64,000 bases of DNA from Oxytricha trifallax (GCA_000711775.1 ARYC01000649.1:62001-126000); one strand, 5' to 3'. Counted from the stretch's first letter, positions 23,336 through 35,535 are shown. The notes: generated by a model from the letters alone, not told the origin. Translations and numbers: made by a program.

Positions 23336-25180
23336 TCATATTTGAAAAAATCTCTCCAAATTATTCATGATTCTACCGATGTAATAGGTGTCGTCTTAAG
23401 CCATTCTATACTCCTTCTGTGTCTCTTTTATCAGAATTTCTGTAATATAGAAAAGGAAGATTATTTTCATAATTAGGATTTTTAATGAATGACCAACAAC
23501 ACTAACTCAATTTTTTCATTTTATTATAATTTATTATCAATATAATTGGCAAATTCTCGATTCTTTTTTCAGAATTAAAAGAAATAAATGAAATTAAATT
23601 AATTAATAGATAATTAAAAAAAATCTAAACTTTAATTTCAAGAATCCACTTATAAATCTCAAATCTTTCATAATAACTTTTTCTATTCTCATCTTAACAA
23701 TCTTACAGCTTCCTCGTCTTCAAGCTAAGTGAAAGTTCTTCCCATAATATCTTTGCTGACTTTTTTACCCTGCCTGATTCTTTTCCATTTTCCTGCATTG
23801 CCAATCTCATACAGCAACTCCTCATATTCCTTTCTCTGATTTTTAAATTTCTCTGTGAAAGTTTTTTCTATTTACAGCAAAATATCTATGTTTTTCTGAC
23901 TATATAAAATTAAGTTAACATCATAAACATATTATATTATAAAAGAAAATACAGAAAAGTAGAATAAAAACATTCGAGGATATTTGAAGCTTACTATTTA
24001 TGTTAGTACTATTTAAGGCCCTCTGAAAAATGTACTTTCTCTATTAAGAATAAAATTTTCATAAAATAGCCTTCATATTAGCTGTCTGAGTTAACTCTAC
24101 TCATCGTAGACTAACTTAATGCAATTGTTGTCAATAGTTCAATTAAAAGGTCGTTATTACACACTAAATAATAATTTCTAAAATGTTTGCTACAATTTAA
24201 TAGATTTAATTGCTTTTTTACTATTTTAGTAAAACAAATCTTAAATTTAGATAGATAGAAGTAATATATCAATATACCTTTTTCCTTCTTCTCCAGCATC
24301 AGCTCGTCTCTTTCCCACTATATTGATATGTGATTGCTGATGAAAACTTGCAAAAACTGTGAAAAATACCTTCAATTTCTTTTTACTACATAGAGATGGA
24401 AAATATATCATAATAAGTTTGACAGAACTTAAGAGTGGCTTCAAAATCGAGTAGACCATCTAATATTGACTAAAATAGCCTCATTAATGGCTTAATTTAA
24501 TTTTCCTTATATTTAAAAATTATTTGTTATTTTTTTTATTTTATGCAAGCAACATTAAGAGTTTTTTTTAAAACTTTAAAATGGTTGAATCTGAGTGTAG
24601 AATATCTTAACTAATCCTTGTATATCTTCATCCTACATCGCATCAAGCATGCCTTTGATTTAGTCTTCAGCTAAACTCTACCTGCCAAATTTATAAAATG
24701 AAAAGCAAAATTTTTAATAAATCATCCATTTAATAAACTCACTAAGTTTAAGACTAATTAATTATTTGGATCATCAATTGTGTCGCCCAAATTTTCAACT
24801 TTTTTCTCCTTATAAATTTCATATTTATTAACTCTATAATAAAATCAGAAAAAATTTGGCTTGAAAAATTCTGTCATTACATTGAAATCGCATGATTTTA
24901 ATATAATTTTTTAATTATAACAGGAACCTTTTTGATAATATTTCTGCTGATTAACTTGAAAAACATGCTATTCTCGTAGTGCTGCATTTCTTAGAATGTT
25001 TTCTCTAATGACTCTATATCATTTTACACAACATTTAATTTAAAATGTATGATTATTTCTAAAATATATTAATTGATTATCATTTTCATTGGCATTAGCA
25101 TAGGGATAGACCTCAAATGATATTTACTTCAAAGCATATAAAAACTATTCGAAATTTAGTTTTGCATTTTTTTACTTGTG
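23336..25180 (-). CDS. Coiled-coil protein, function unknown
   Basis: Minus-strand exons from the 5' side are EKTFQEMQHYENSMFFKLIS, VNKYEIYKEKKVENLGDTID, LAEDQIKGMLDAMQDEDIQG, LLDFEATLKFCQTYYDIFSI, SIQWERDELMLEKKEK, KNQRKEYEELLYEIGNAGKW and a final exon ending RIMNNLERFFQI at the TGA 23336-23338. A 23-nt GT-AG intron (gtatttttcacagtttttg then caag) joins KEIE to VFIS in frame. The composition is charged and helical. The start codon and domain identity are not known. Confidence 0.6.
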
Positions 25181-25191
25181 TTTAAAGAATT

Positions 25192-25315
25192 TGCCACGTC
25201 AACTCATTCAGATACGTCTACGTCACGACTAAGATTGATGGTTTGATTTTAGTATTAAACAGTGATATGTTAAATTTATTTTATTTTAATCATTAAACAC
25301 ACTTGTGTTTAAAAA
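25192..25315. repeat. Diverged copy of the 20.7-kb repeat
   Basis: GCCACGTCAACTCATTCAGA, ACGTCACGACT, ATGGTTT and CATTAAACACAC align in order with 20699-20815. Here the sequence is not in an obvious gene, and the frame open at the other copy is broken by TGA. The rest of 25316-25841 is AT-rich without recognised features. Confidence 0.6.
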
Positions 25316-25841
25316 TTATTTAAGCTCGGTTTACTGATGCCTTGTTGTACTCTTCAACGATATCCTATTTATTAAGTATAAAATTTTAATAAATTGTTTT
25401 GGAAATAAATTTAGATTTAATTCTACATATTAATATACTGTAAAAATTAGAAAGTCAATATAATTATCAAAACTATTCCAAAAATTAAATAAAATAATTA
25501 TTTTAATATTGTTCTATAAATAAATGAATGCCAAAAGTAATTTGATGAATAAATGTTGTTTTTTTTTTCTCCGCTGACTTTTTAAAAAAGAACTGAACTG
25601 GTCTTGAGGTTTGTTTAAAGAAATTGGTATGATAAAAAAAGAAGAAAAATTTAAAATTATTTAAAAATTTAATTATAAATCATAGCTACTATACTCTAGA
25701 GTTTGGTAAAATAAATCTTAATAATTAAACACCTATATATATTTTCAATTTTTGTATCAGAATAGTTGTTTAATGAACTGACTCAGTCAACTTTAATTAC
25801 ATTCAATAAATTAACTCTTAATCAATATTTTATTTTCAATA

Positions 25842-27962
25842 ATGAGCGCTGCTTCTTTGAATCAATAGCAATAATAATACTAAGTACTTCCTCAGATTTA
25901 GGATTAAAAAGGTTCGACTAATTTATTAGCTCAGATGCCTCAGCCATCAAATTCGATGCAGCAATAGTAATTAATTACTACACAATATTGCTAGAACTCA
26001 ATTTTTTATAAAATTTATTGATATTAAAAATAATTCCTACGACTAGGAAAATAAATTTTGGTTTATTCATTGAATAGCAAAATCAAGACAATAGTTCGAA
26101 TATATTAATTAAAGATACATAGAATTCACTTGCTGCAAAATAAGCATACGAGGATCAAATAGTAACTCCTGTCAAGTCATAGTAACAATTGAACAATTCC
26201 AATATTAATGATTGTAAGTTTCAAAATTTTCTTCAATTAAAATTGAGATTTATATAAACAGCAGATAACTTTCCTAAGTAATTAGCATAATTTCTAATGA
26301 ATAGTTGGTATAGCTTTGCAAATGTCTGATAAAAATAGAACTTGAAAAAAAACTAAAAATTCTTTGTATCTGCAAAATAGCGTTAGAGTGAAACGCAATT
26401 CAAATCTTAATTACACTCAAAATCTTTAAGATTCTAGGAATAGTAAAAATGGAGATTCCTCAACTCTAATGAATAAAACTATAGATGAGACTTCAACAAC
26501 GTGTAAGGTTCATAAGATTAATATGATGTATAATAATATAATTTATAGATAACGACTCACTTAGAAATCAAGGCAGGGTTAGATGAGTAATAAAGATATG
26601 GCTGATTTGCAGAGAGCTTAAGCTTACAGCACTTAATTTTAATATAAAATTTTACTAAAAAATGATTCTAATATCCTCTATACATTCTCTTTAGCATAAA
26701 ATAAAATTAAAAGTTTATTTGAATGCTACAGGACCAGGAGATTACCAGCTCCCTTCTTTAACTCATGGGAAAATGGTTAGTTCAAATAAAAAAATTCCCC
26801 TATGTTTTCGTTCTAATCAAAGACAAAGCTTCCTTATTTTCCCCAATGTTACACAATAAGTAATGATTTGGATAACACTTTTCGACAAAAAACAATACCA
26901 GTTTTTGTTATTATAATTTTAGGAATTTATGGACAGAGATGCACCCTCATCAATATTGTACACTCCTGAGCCAAGCAAAAAATAAAAAATAAGATCCTAT
27001 GTTTTCCATAGGTAAAAGTCCAATATTTCATGTTCCTGATTCAGTTGCCGCCCTTAATAAATAATTGTAAGCGCAACCTTTATACAACATATAAAGATTA
27101 TGAATCTAAATTATTTGGATATAGACCAGTATCATACGATACAAATCTGATAAAAGATGAGAAAATCCCTTATAAAAAGATTTCGTTGGGTTATGGTTAA
27201 AAATTGACATATAAAACAGAAAAAGCAGATGAACAAATCCAGGGCCAATTTATTAGAATGAATATTATAAATCCTTTAAGCAGTTGGTAGATCAAACTGA
27301 ATCTCGGAGAAATTCTGTTAAATTAGCTTTATTTATTAGTTTAATTATATTCAATTTTTAAAAGAGAAATTAAGATGCTTAATAAATTAAATAAAAAAAT
27401 ATTCTTATAAATTCTACTTTTGGGTGCGATAAAGAATTAATGGCTAAGATTATGTACTCAGGATAGGACAAGCATTATTATGGAAGAAATAGTCCAGGAC
27501 CAGGAAGTTATAACTCAAGCGATAAAATTTAGCCTCTCTCCTCAGTTAGGACCTAATCTTAATTCTCATTGCCTAAAAGAGATTTTAAATATAGCTATAC
27601 AATTTTAAGTTTTTTATCTTTGAATCTTAAGACCTAAATTTTACAATTTTTATATTATTGAAAAAGCTTTAAGAGATAGAGGACTGCTAACACTTAAAAA
27701 GGACAACACTCCTAATCCATTTTCATACACAAACTCTACTGATATTTTTGGCAAAATTATAGCCAAGAAAGATGGGCAGTTCTCAATACCTAGATCTGAA
27801 AGAAAGTTTAACTTTGCTAAATTTAATTCCTTGCAAAGCGTTTTGGTACAGAAGGGATTGTATTGTTCAATAAAATAATCTAATCATGATTATTTTAATA
27901 AAAGATTAAAATCAATCTTTTTTTTAATGATTATATTTAAAGCAATATTGATAATTAGATGA
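25842..27962 (+). CDS. Sperm-tail PG-rich repeat (STPG/SHIPPO-like) protein
   Basis: ATG 25842 starts MSAASLNQQQQQYQVLPQIQ, followed by a Gln/Ser/Asn-rich N-terminus. Repeated PG-rich motifs appear in separate exons: ATGPGDYQLPSLTHGKM near 26730, SPGPGSYNSSDKI near 27490, and weaker ones (IGKSPIFHVPDS, NTPNPFSYTNSTDIFGKII). PxPGxY motifs with this spacing are the hallmark of SHIPPO/STPG proteins, known to associate with axonemal microtubules. The gene has at least six exons with short introns. The final TGA at about 27960-27962 is tentative. Confidence 0.7.
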
Positions 27963-28602
27963 ATAAGTATGAATAATAATTTATTAGTAATTTATAAGAA
28001 AGGTATTTAATTCATATTAAAGTAGTTAATAATTTAATTTACAATATAAAAATGGTTTTCAAAAAAGTATGGATTAAAAATGTTTAGTTTAAGGATTTTA
28101 GGGGTTATATAATTAGAATCAATATTAATTTCCTCTAAATTAATATTGACTCATATTGATTTTTGAAACAGTATTTGAAATTTAAACTTTTTAGTTAACT
28201 GTAAAAAATGAAAGACTTCTATCTATCTGTCTAGATAGAGTTTAAAACATTTATAGAGTATTTAAACCTAAAAATGTAAAGCATCTTAAAGTACTCTTTT
28301 TTATTATTTAAATGATTTTTGTGAGAATTATTTCTTTTAAAAAATCATTTATATAATAAATTAACTGGATGACCATATCTAAATTATATTTTGTGGTTAA
28401 ATTGTTGGTTTGATTCTCGAAATCTAAAGTTTTTGACAGGATCCAACCCTCTCCTAATATTTGTGGATCACTATACTAAACTTTAAAATTCAATACTTAG
28501 TATTTTAAACTCCCAAAAAGAGCTAACTTTCAGGAGTCATGAAGCCTAATTTTAGTGTATAACTATTACTAGCATGGGGCTCAACTTTCAATCTCCAAAA
28601 CC
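27963..28602. other. AT-rich intergenic stretch
   Basis: No coding frame was supported between the STPG-like gene and the 3' end of the minus-strand gene. The part from 28430 on may be the 3' untranslated region of the latter. Confidence 0.45.
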
Positions 28603-29698
28603 TCAATGCTAATGCTCCTTCCGCGTCTAAGGACTTTGAGTCATATCCATGACTTCATCTTTCTCTCGATTGAGTTTGCTATCTGCTGGTTGGAGAGAGG
28701 TTTCTTGCTCCTTATTGCAAATAACCTAAGATTGCAAACCCTAGAAGTTCTCTTTCTGAGATAAACTTTTGATAGTCATCTATTAGATTCCTTTGGATAC
28801 CTCAAATGGAGCGTCTATGTCAAAGCAGCTAGAGTTAATATTTGTTTCATATGAAGGTCTATCTGTGCAGAGAGTTGAGAAACTAGCACTCTTGTTATAA
28901 ATATTATAAATTAATGCAATAAGCATTTTATATATTCTGTTGTTAATGCTGTTTGAATTATTACTTCTAATCTTATTCTTCTCTTAGAAATCATTATAAA
29001 ATGATTCATAATCATTATTCAAGTCTTATGCTGTAGCTTAATGATTGTACCTGGTATGATGAGCTGAATATCTTTGCTATAGCTCAGAACTAACTTTCAA
29101 AGTTCTCTTAAGCTGATTAAGTTAGGGACAAGCTTCTGCCACTTTCACAAAGCAGGTGGCTGCTGCTCATTAAATTGTTTGATTGGTTAAAGGTTTGAGA
29201 GTTCTCAAGGCTGATAGCTTATTGAGCCCTAGTTATTTGTTCTGAGGAAATATTCTGCATTTTGGAATCTGCTTTTGGCTCTTTTTGTGACTTATTATAA
29301 AGGTAAGAGTAAAAACATAAATCTTGAGAATACTCCCTATTAAATTGTGACTTAACAAACTTCTTCTCTTTCTTAATTTGCTTTGACTTTGATGAGATGT
29401 GAATGACGCTCTGGTTAAGAGAAGCAGTTTGACTTTTAAGGGCTTGAAATGATTCGGGACTCCGCGTCTAAAGTCTCACCCTATGTGAAGGAGGGGTCTC
29501 AGCAGCTAAGACCTTTTTGTGAATCGAAGTTGATGAAGCTTAAGAGTAGAAACTTAGCTTTCTCTCATCAGAATTGGACTTGGGTTGGGTATTATCATTT
29601 CTGATGGGGTTAGTACTTTCAAATTTTAAATTTGATGTTTAAGTAGATATAGAGACATCGTTGATATTTAAACTATTATCATTAACGCTTTATGTCAT
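28603..29698 (-). CDS. Ser/Gln/Lys-rich low-complexity protein
   Basis: The minus-strand start ATG (29698) gives MTQSVNDNSLNINDVSISTQ. The frame stays open for over 220 codons, passing TPPSHRVRLQTRSPESF and SKSKQIKKEKKFVKSQFNRE. A later exon has CTDRPSYETNINSSCFDIDA and ends MTQSPQTRKEHQH at the TGA 28603-28605. The protein is hydrophilic, Ser-rich, with no membrane segment and no recognised domain. Two stretches carry the same ccgcgtctaa DNA motif. A degenerate palindromic element begins about 40 bp upstream of the start. Confidence 0.6.
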
Positions 29699-29734
29699 AT
29701 TTGATGGAAAATAGAAATTTTTTTAAAGTAGCAT

Positions 29735-30105
29735 TGTTTTAGTATAATTGAATTGGGGAGATTAATTAAAATAATTCATTTTTTTAATTTAATCAAAAGT
29801 GACAGTTTATTTTGTTTAATCTTAATAAGATGGCACTTTTGGATAGATAAATTAAAACTAGCCAATCTTTTCTTTGAATGTACAATATTTTTACATCGCA
29901 GGAGCTAGATAATTAAGTAATTTGTTTAATTAATTTCAATTCCATATTTAAACTCGTTTTTCTCTCTGTACATTAAAATGAAATAATAGCGCTAATAGTA
30001 AATTCAAACTAATTTAGAATTTTCTATATAAAGCACCTATTTCCTAGGCAGGCAGAAATTTAACTAGTTATCAAAATTTTTTTGAATAAGCGAATTGTAG
30101 AAAAA
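29735..30105. mobile_element. Degenerate palindromic MITE, copy 5
   Basis: The left end TAGCATTGTTTTAGTATAAT and then GAATTGGGGAGATTAATT resemble the family's TIR. Inside, AAGTGACAGTTT, AGATGGCACTTTTGGATAGA and AAACTAGCCAATC match family blocks in diverged form. The right end (near CGAATTGTAGAAAAATATTA) is uncertain. This copy has decayed more than the others. Confidence 0.6.
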
Positions 30106-31018
30106 TATTACTTTCATTAATATTATTTTAATTTGTACTAATAACACTAAAGAAGTTAGTATTAAATGTTTATATGATTCTTAATGTAATAAAGTAGTTC
30201 AAAAATGGAAAATATATTATAGTATTTATGCTATATTTGCACAGTTTACATTCATTCATTTTAATCATTAAGTGTTTAAATATTATGATAAATATGCATA
30301 GTTATTTTTAATAAAATTAAGATAAGATATAATTTAAGTAATTGTTATAAAAAATGAAAGTTAATTTAAAAATATTTCTGATCTATAATTATTTCTGATA
30401 TTGATCCTGAATTATTCAGATTTTATATAGTTAAGATAGTTAAAATAATCAATTTTATAAATAGACTAATGTCAATCAGAATTAATGTAAATGAACTTAC
30501 ATTTACAAATAACTTAGTAATTAACATATTAAATAAATAGTTAATAGATTATTATAAAATTAAGATGAAATGAATGGTGGAAATAATTAATATAACTAAT
30601 AATTCTACTAACACTAAAAGTGGGGCAAAAGTAAGAAAAATTTGCTATTTTGCCCCACTTTTCTTACACATCAATTCTTACAACTATTTTTATTAATTTA
30701 TTATAATAAGTACTATTCAAATATTAGCTATGTTGAAATTTGAATATTTATTTCTATAATTCGTCAATTCAAAAAAAATTTGATAAGTATTAATTTGAAA
30801 TTACAATTAATTATTTCTATTTTATTTACTCTGATTCAATTTTAATTTAGAAATATTATTGAAAGTATTTTTAAACTTAATATATAGTAATATTTTAAAC
30901 TTTAAACATCATTAACTAAATTTGCTCTACATATTTGTATTTTACTTTGCAATTACTTATTAAGATACAATAACCTGTACATTTATATTCTATGTTATTA
31001 ATATACCTATTCATTTAA
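30106..31018. other. AT-rich stretch with a GC-rich hairpin
   Basis: No coding frame was supported. At about 30619-30661 there is a clear hairpin: AAGTGGGGCAAAAGTAAG pairs with TTTTGCCCCACTT across a short AT-rich loop. It stands out against more than 80% A+T and might be a tiny element or a structured RNA; neither is proven. Confidence 0.5.
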
Positions 31019-31330
31019 TCATATAAAGTTAAAAACAATTGAATTCTAGTCTTCTTATTATTAATCTTGTGTGCTATTTTAAGTTGTAGTCACATTAAAT
31101 TGAGAGTGTTATACTGTAGGTGTTGCCTACTTTTGGGTTTTGAGGGATTTTGCTGCATCTACGAAAAGCTTCACATAGTCTTTGTAAACTTGCTCGGACA
31201 CAAACAAGTTGTGGTCGATGATTTGAGGAAGTGAAGTTAGTAGTTATTTAGAATTTTAGTGGGGATACACACTGCCCGGGAAAATTCATAATCGTAAAAG
31301 AACCTGTGACCTGCCTCACTAAAGTGACAA
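31019..31330 (-). CDS. Isolated C-terminal coding segment, unknown
   Basis: The minus-strand frame encodes LPQIIDHNLFVSEQVYKDYV, then KLFVDAAKSLKTQKQATPTV and a Gln/Asn/Thr-rich end at TGA 31019-31021. An upstream piece reads SEAGHRFFYDYEFSRAVCIP. No start or further exons were found before the palindrome at 31491, so this may be the last segment of a gene whose other parts lie elsewhere. Confidence 0.45.
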
Positions 31331-31490
31331 ATTTAAATACATTTGCACTAAACAAATCATTTGAGAAATACCAATAGGGAATTTTAATTCTAATACAAAT
31401 TAAAAAATCTAACAAAAAAATTAAAATAGGCAGTTTAAATAACTAAAGAATATCAAACCCTAAGATTTTGTAATTGGTATTCATCATATT

Positions 31491-32250
31491 TCATGATAAG
31501 ATAAAATTTGTGTTTAATAAATGAAATTTAGAATTAATCTAAGTTGATAATTTTATATATACATGATAAAAGTCTTAAAAATCGAAATAAGTTTAAATGC
31601 TTAGATTTTATTGCATATTGACTTTTAATTGTTCTATATCATGAATAATTACAATATATTTTGACTATACTGCACATCTGTAGGATTCTATGCAGAAATG
31701 GCTCACTTTTTGGCACATTAGTCTTAATTCGCATTCTTAATTCAATAACATATCTGGGCTCTTAATGCCCTATTTTTAATTAATTCTTAATTATATATAA
31801 TAAATTTAGGAATTTGATTTAAATTTAGGCAATTTATTAAATTAATAATTTATCAGTAATTAGAATTCTCTATAGAGAAATTAAAATGAGTTTTATATAT
31901 TTAATTTTTCATTAAAATTAAAATCAAATTCCTAAATTTATTATATATAATTAAGAATTAATTAAAAATAGGGCATTAAGAGCCCAGATATGTTTTTGAA
32001 TTAAGAATGCGAAATAAGACTAATGTGCCAAAAAGTGGGCCATTTCTGCATAGAATCCGCACAGCTGTGCAGTATAGTCAAAATATCTTGTAATTATTCA
32101 TGATATAGAACAATTAAAAGTCAATATGCAATAAAATCTAAGCATTTGCACTTATTTCAATTTTTTAAGACTTTTTTCATGTGTATATCAAATCATCAAC
32201 TTAGATTAATTTTAAATTTCACTTATTATCAACAAATTTTATCTTATCAT
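31491..32250. repeat. 760-bp inverted repeat (palindrome)
   Basis: Two arms of roughly 330 bp face each other around a spacer at about 31822-31915. Examples are GCTTAGATTTTATTGCATAT on the left and its complement ending AAAATCTAAGC on the right, CCAGATATG blocks, and AAATTTAGGAATTTGATTT against AAATCAAATTCCTAAATTT. Identity looks high with scattered differences. It does not share termini with the 400-bp palindromic family, and no transposase is present. Confidence 0.85.
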
Positions 32251-32402
32251 AATCATTATTATTTTCTTAAAAATTATCCTAAAGCTACTTATTCGTTATT
32301 GCAGGTACATTTACAAGATATTCATTGAACTTATATTTAAATGAGCTCCTCCTCAATTTTATAACTATTATTCTTGAAGATATTCCAATGCGGTTGAGCT
32401 TA

Positions 32403-33130
32403 TCATTTTTTCTTATAGATATGACTAGATTTCAAATAATTAAGCAATGATATTGGTATAGAATTATCAAATTTAGTGTTTGAGTTATTTTCCATTACAT
32501 TAGCTAGAGCATAGAGAATCTGACCATAGGTAAGTTTCCTATGGTTATATGGATCTATTTACTAAATTAATTTGCCAACTGGTATATCATTTATTATGGT
32601 GCACGATAAATTTGAGTTATTTCTTATCTCGAGCAGTAACATTAGCTATTTCAATTCATTATGAGTCAAAATTCCATCCTAGTCTTAATCAATAAACTTG
32701 AAGATGTCATTAAAAGGCTTCAGATAAACTTCATGCTGTTTAAGTTGAGTCTCTAGAATTATCTATAAAGTAAACACTTAAGTATCAAATATTTATAAGG
32801 AGAATTCGGTTTTGATTGAGATTTTCAGATAGGTTTGTTGACTAAAAAACATAATAAGTAAATTATACTTACATTTTGAAATTCTAAAAAATTAATTTTG
32901 GCATTAGATTTTTAAGATTACTTAGAATTCTTTGGACTTAGCAATATTGTCTTGTTAAAATCTACTACTTGATTGCTATTACTTATAGCTGAATTATTCA
33001 ATAGGTACTGCTACTTTCTTGCATTTTTATTTGCACTTTAAGATCTGTTTAAAGATGATTTCTTCGGAGAAAATAAAGCAGATGAGGTAATAGATGTATC
33101 TTGATTTTCATCAGTTTAATAATTCAGCAT
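32403..33130 (-). CDS. EF-hand calcium-binding protein
   Basis: ATG at 33130 (minus) starts MLNYQTDENQDTSITSSALF, a Ser/Asn/Lys-rich N-terminus of about 85 residues. After an intron (gtaagtata...cttaag) comes LKPFNDIFKFIDQDQDGILT and HNELKQLMLLLE, a canonical EF-hand loop with DxDxDGxLxxxE spacing. A second, degenerate loop reads IQQIDPYNHRKLTYGQILYA. The frame ends ...SSHIYKKK at the TGA 32403-32405. The first loop should bind calcium, while the second lacks key acidic positions. It is about 200 aa. Confidence 0.75.
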
Positions 33131-33219
33131 TTGCTATAGAAAATTTAAATTTATAAAACTATATTCTTATATGAAAAATTATTAAAATAAAAATAATAGC
33201 TTTGAATTTATCACTATAA

Positions 33220-34735
33220 TCAATGTTTATTAATGCTGTTAGATCGTAACATTTATTTTTATTCAATTTTTTCTCTCTCCTCTGCACTATAGAGTTTTTG
33301 TATACTTTTCTACCACATCCACTTCTCCATTTTAAAGGCCCACTAGTCAGTTAATCCATAGAGTTCATAATTTCTCCCTCTGCTTTTTGAGGATATTTCA
33401 CTTTCAAGACACTTTTTAGAGCTTAGAATATCTAATCTTTTACATAATCCTAGACTGTCTTGAATTCTTGGTCGCACTCATTTTTCAAACATTTTGCAAA
33501 ATGTATAAATCTCAGTATTTTAATTTTTTTAAATATAAAATAATCAATTTCCTAAGTCCATACTTCTTAGGGAGATATGTATATAAATATTACTCCATGG
33601 TTTCAATCAGCATCTACAATTCTTTACATTTTACATCATACTTAACTTTCGATGAAAAAATCTCATTAACTGTATCCCTTAATTACTTCATTGAAATCAC
33701 TTTATATTAAGAAGATTCAGGAAACTTATTTTAAAATGGGTTCTTACTGTGATTTGTAAAATTATTTAAGTTTGAAGTATATAAAAAAATTGTTATTAAT
33801 TTTATAAGTATCTAATGCTTTAAGTTTTGAGATTTTCATAAAATTTATTAACTATGTATTTCAATTCTAATTTTATAAGAAGCATCAAATGTGTTATTAA
33901 GAAAACCATTTACTATTTTATTTTAAGGAACCTTGAAGTATTCATTTACGAAGATTTAGGCGAGTTTACTTATGGTGAAATCATAAAAGATTATTTCCCA
34001 GATTGAATCTTTTAGAATACGTGAGATTATGTTCGAGTATGAGTATGAGAATTGCTGTTCTTTAGGTCAAAATTCTTATTAACCTTTGAGTTGTTATTAG
34101 TTTTACTACTATGCATTTATTATTTCCTTGCTGCAAGTGATTAAAAGTACATCTCATTCACATTTTATTTCGATGCCATATTGGTTTATGTTTACACGTA
34201 GTCTTCAGAGGATTAAGGTTGAATTCCAGTTGCTGCAGCTTCTCCTATTTTAAAAGTACTTTAATCATAGTAATAAGTAGTGTTAGAATTTTAGACTTGA
34301 TTCAATGTCTTTGGAGATTGAATAAAGCTCAAATGAACATTTTTCAAATTATTTGAATTATTAGTGTGATTCTAATTATAGTAAGACTATTTTTACTTTA
34401 TATTTTATTGCAAGAGCTTCTTTAATTTGTCATTTTCGCTTTCTAACTCTTTTATAGTGAGCTGCAAATCACTCACTTTTTTCTAATAATTAACTATTTT
34501 GGCATCTAAATTTTCAACTTTTTATGAAGTCTAATTGTCTTTGTTTATTTCTTAATTTAGATCGATTATTGTGAAAAGCTGTTAGACCAATAGAGTAAAT
34601 TAACTTAAAAATCCCTATTGAATTTGGGTCATGGGGTTGTTTGAGCAACCCATGAAATAAATTAATTTTTTCAAGCACAACTCGATTAATGAACTTTTTG
34701 CTTGCAGAATTGGCTTATTTGTGGTGATCAGACAT
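33220..34735 (-). CDS. Leucine-zipper/coiled-coil protein, unknown
   Basis: The start at 34735 gives MSDHHKQANSASKKFINR. An intron (gttgtgcttg...aatag) joins in phase to GFLSQFTLLVQQLFTIIDLN and a strong heptad region (LDAKIVNYQKKVSDLQLTIK, ELESENDKLKKLLQQ). Ser/Asn/Gln-rich linkers follow (VNSPKSSQMNTSRFL), then YDVKCKELQMLIETMEQYLY, CDQEFKTVQDYVKDQIFQAL and a Trp-rich exon WAFKMEKWMWQKSIQKLY ending at TGA 33220-33222. The family is not recognised. The gene lies just upstream of the EF-hand gene, same strand. Confidence 0.6.
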
Positions 34736-34892
34736 AGGTTGAGTCAATATTAGATTTAATTAAGAGACTATTTACTCTAAGTAAAGCTTAAAAAAATTAA
34801 AAAGCTGAAGATTAATTTAAGAATTTTAGTTTTAATTTATGCAAGATAAGATTTTATTCTCACTACAACGAAGTGAAATCTTTTTAAATAAT

Positions 34893-34911
34893 AAAATTAT
34901 ATTATTATTAC

Positions 34912-34995
<84 letters not shown>
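34893..34995. repeat. (TTA)n microsatellite
   Basis: About 100 bp of nearly pure TTA repeat. The same repeat forms the tails of the retroelement-like units, and this tract directly precedes SINE-like unit B, so it may be the tail of an older insertion. Confidence 0.9.
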
Positions 34996-35000
<5 letters not shown>

Positions 35001-35004
35001 AAAT

Positions 35005-35442
35005 TATAAAGTTATTAAATAGAACATAGGGGTGGCGCTCACGAAAGTGAGGTACCCTGAGCTATTTAGTAGAGCCTATTCATGTTGATACAAGGCCTGC
35101 TGGACAGTGTACTCGTCATGGGAGTCATTAGAACTACTCGTGATGCCTTCAGATCTATCTCCTTCTAAATTTAAGATAATTAGGACATAGTTGATCCTGG
35201 GTCAGAAAAACGAACAGAAACCGATCAGATATTGTTGACCATCATGCTCAGAAAATTTTTCTGATCAGTTAGCACTAATGATCAGAAATTTAGATAATAA
35301 CTATTTGTCGCAAGCGGCAGGTGGCAGGAAATTTAACTATCCTGTTGGAGCTTAGTACTCATTTAAGTGATTAATCACATAATATAAGATCGGGGGTCCC
35401 CAGAGGCCTCAATGTGATCAAATTATTATTATTAATATGATT
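35005..35442 (+). mobile_element. SINE-like unit B with (TTA)n tail
   Basis: This roughly 430-bp unit is GC-richer than its flanks. It begins after the TTA microsatellite with GGGGTGGCGCTCACGAAAG, which forms a CTCAC-GAAA-GTGAG tetraloop hairpin at 35038-35051. Its end shares the block ATCGGGGGTCCCCAGAG with unit A and closes with a TTA tract. No ORF was seen. It may be a short non-autonomous relative of unit A. Confidence 0.6.
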
Positions 35443-35535
35443 ATTATTTTTTTTATGTATTCTATAATTTAGATTCTAGGCTAAGAGTATAGCTTCATTT
35501 TAGAGTGCCAATAAAGAAGTTTTTATTGGAAGAAA

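Noticed and set aside
25842-27962. Candidate scrambled gene (MDS shuffled)
   Set aside because: Exons of the STPG-like gene follow in one order on one strand with GT-AG borders, so no scrambling is needed.
31491-32250. Treating the large palindrome as a ninth copy of the 400-bp MITE family
   Set aside because: Its ends and internal blocks differ (no TTGCTAAAAT or TTGTAGGAAT ends, no GGCAGTTAAAGTTGG block).
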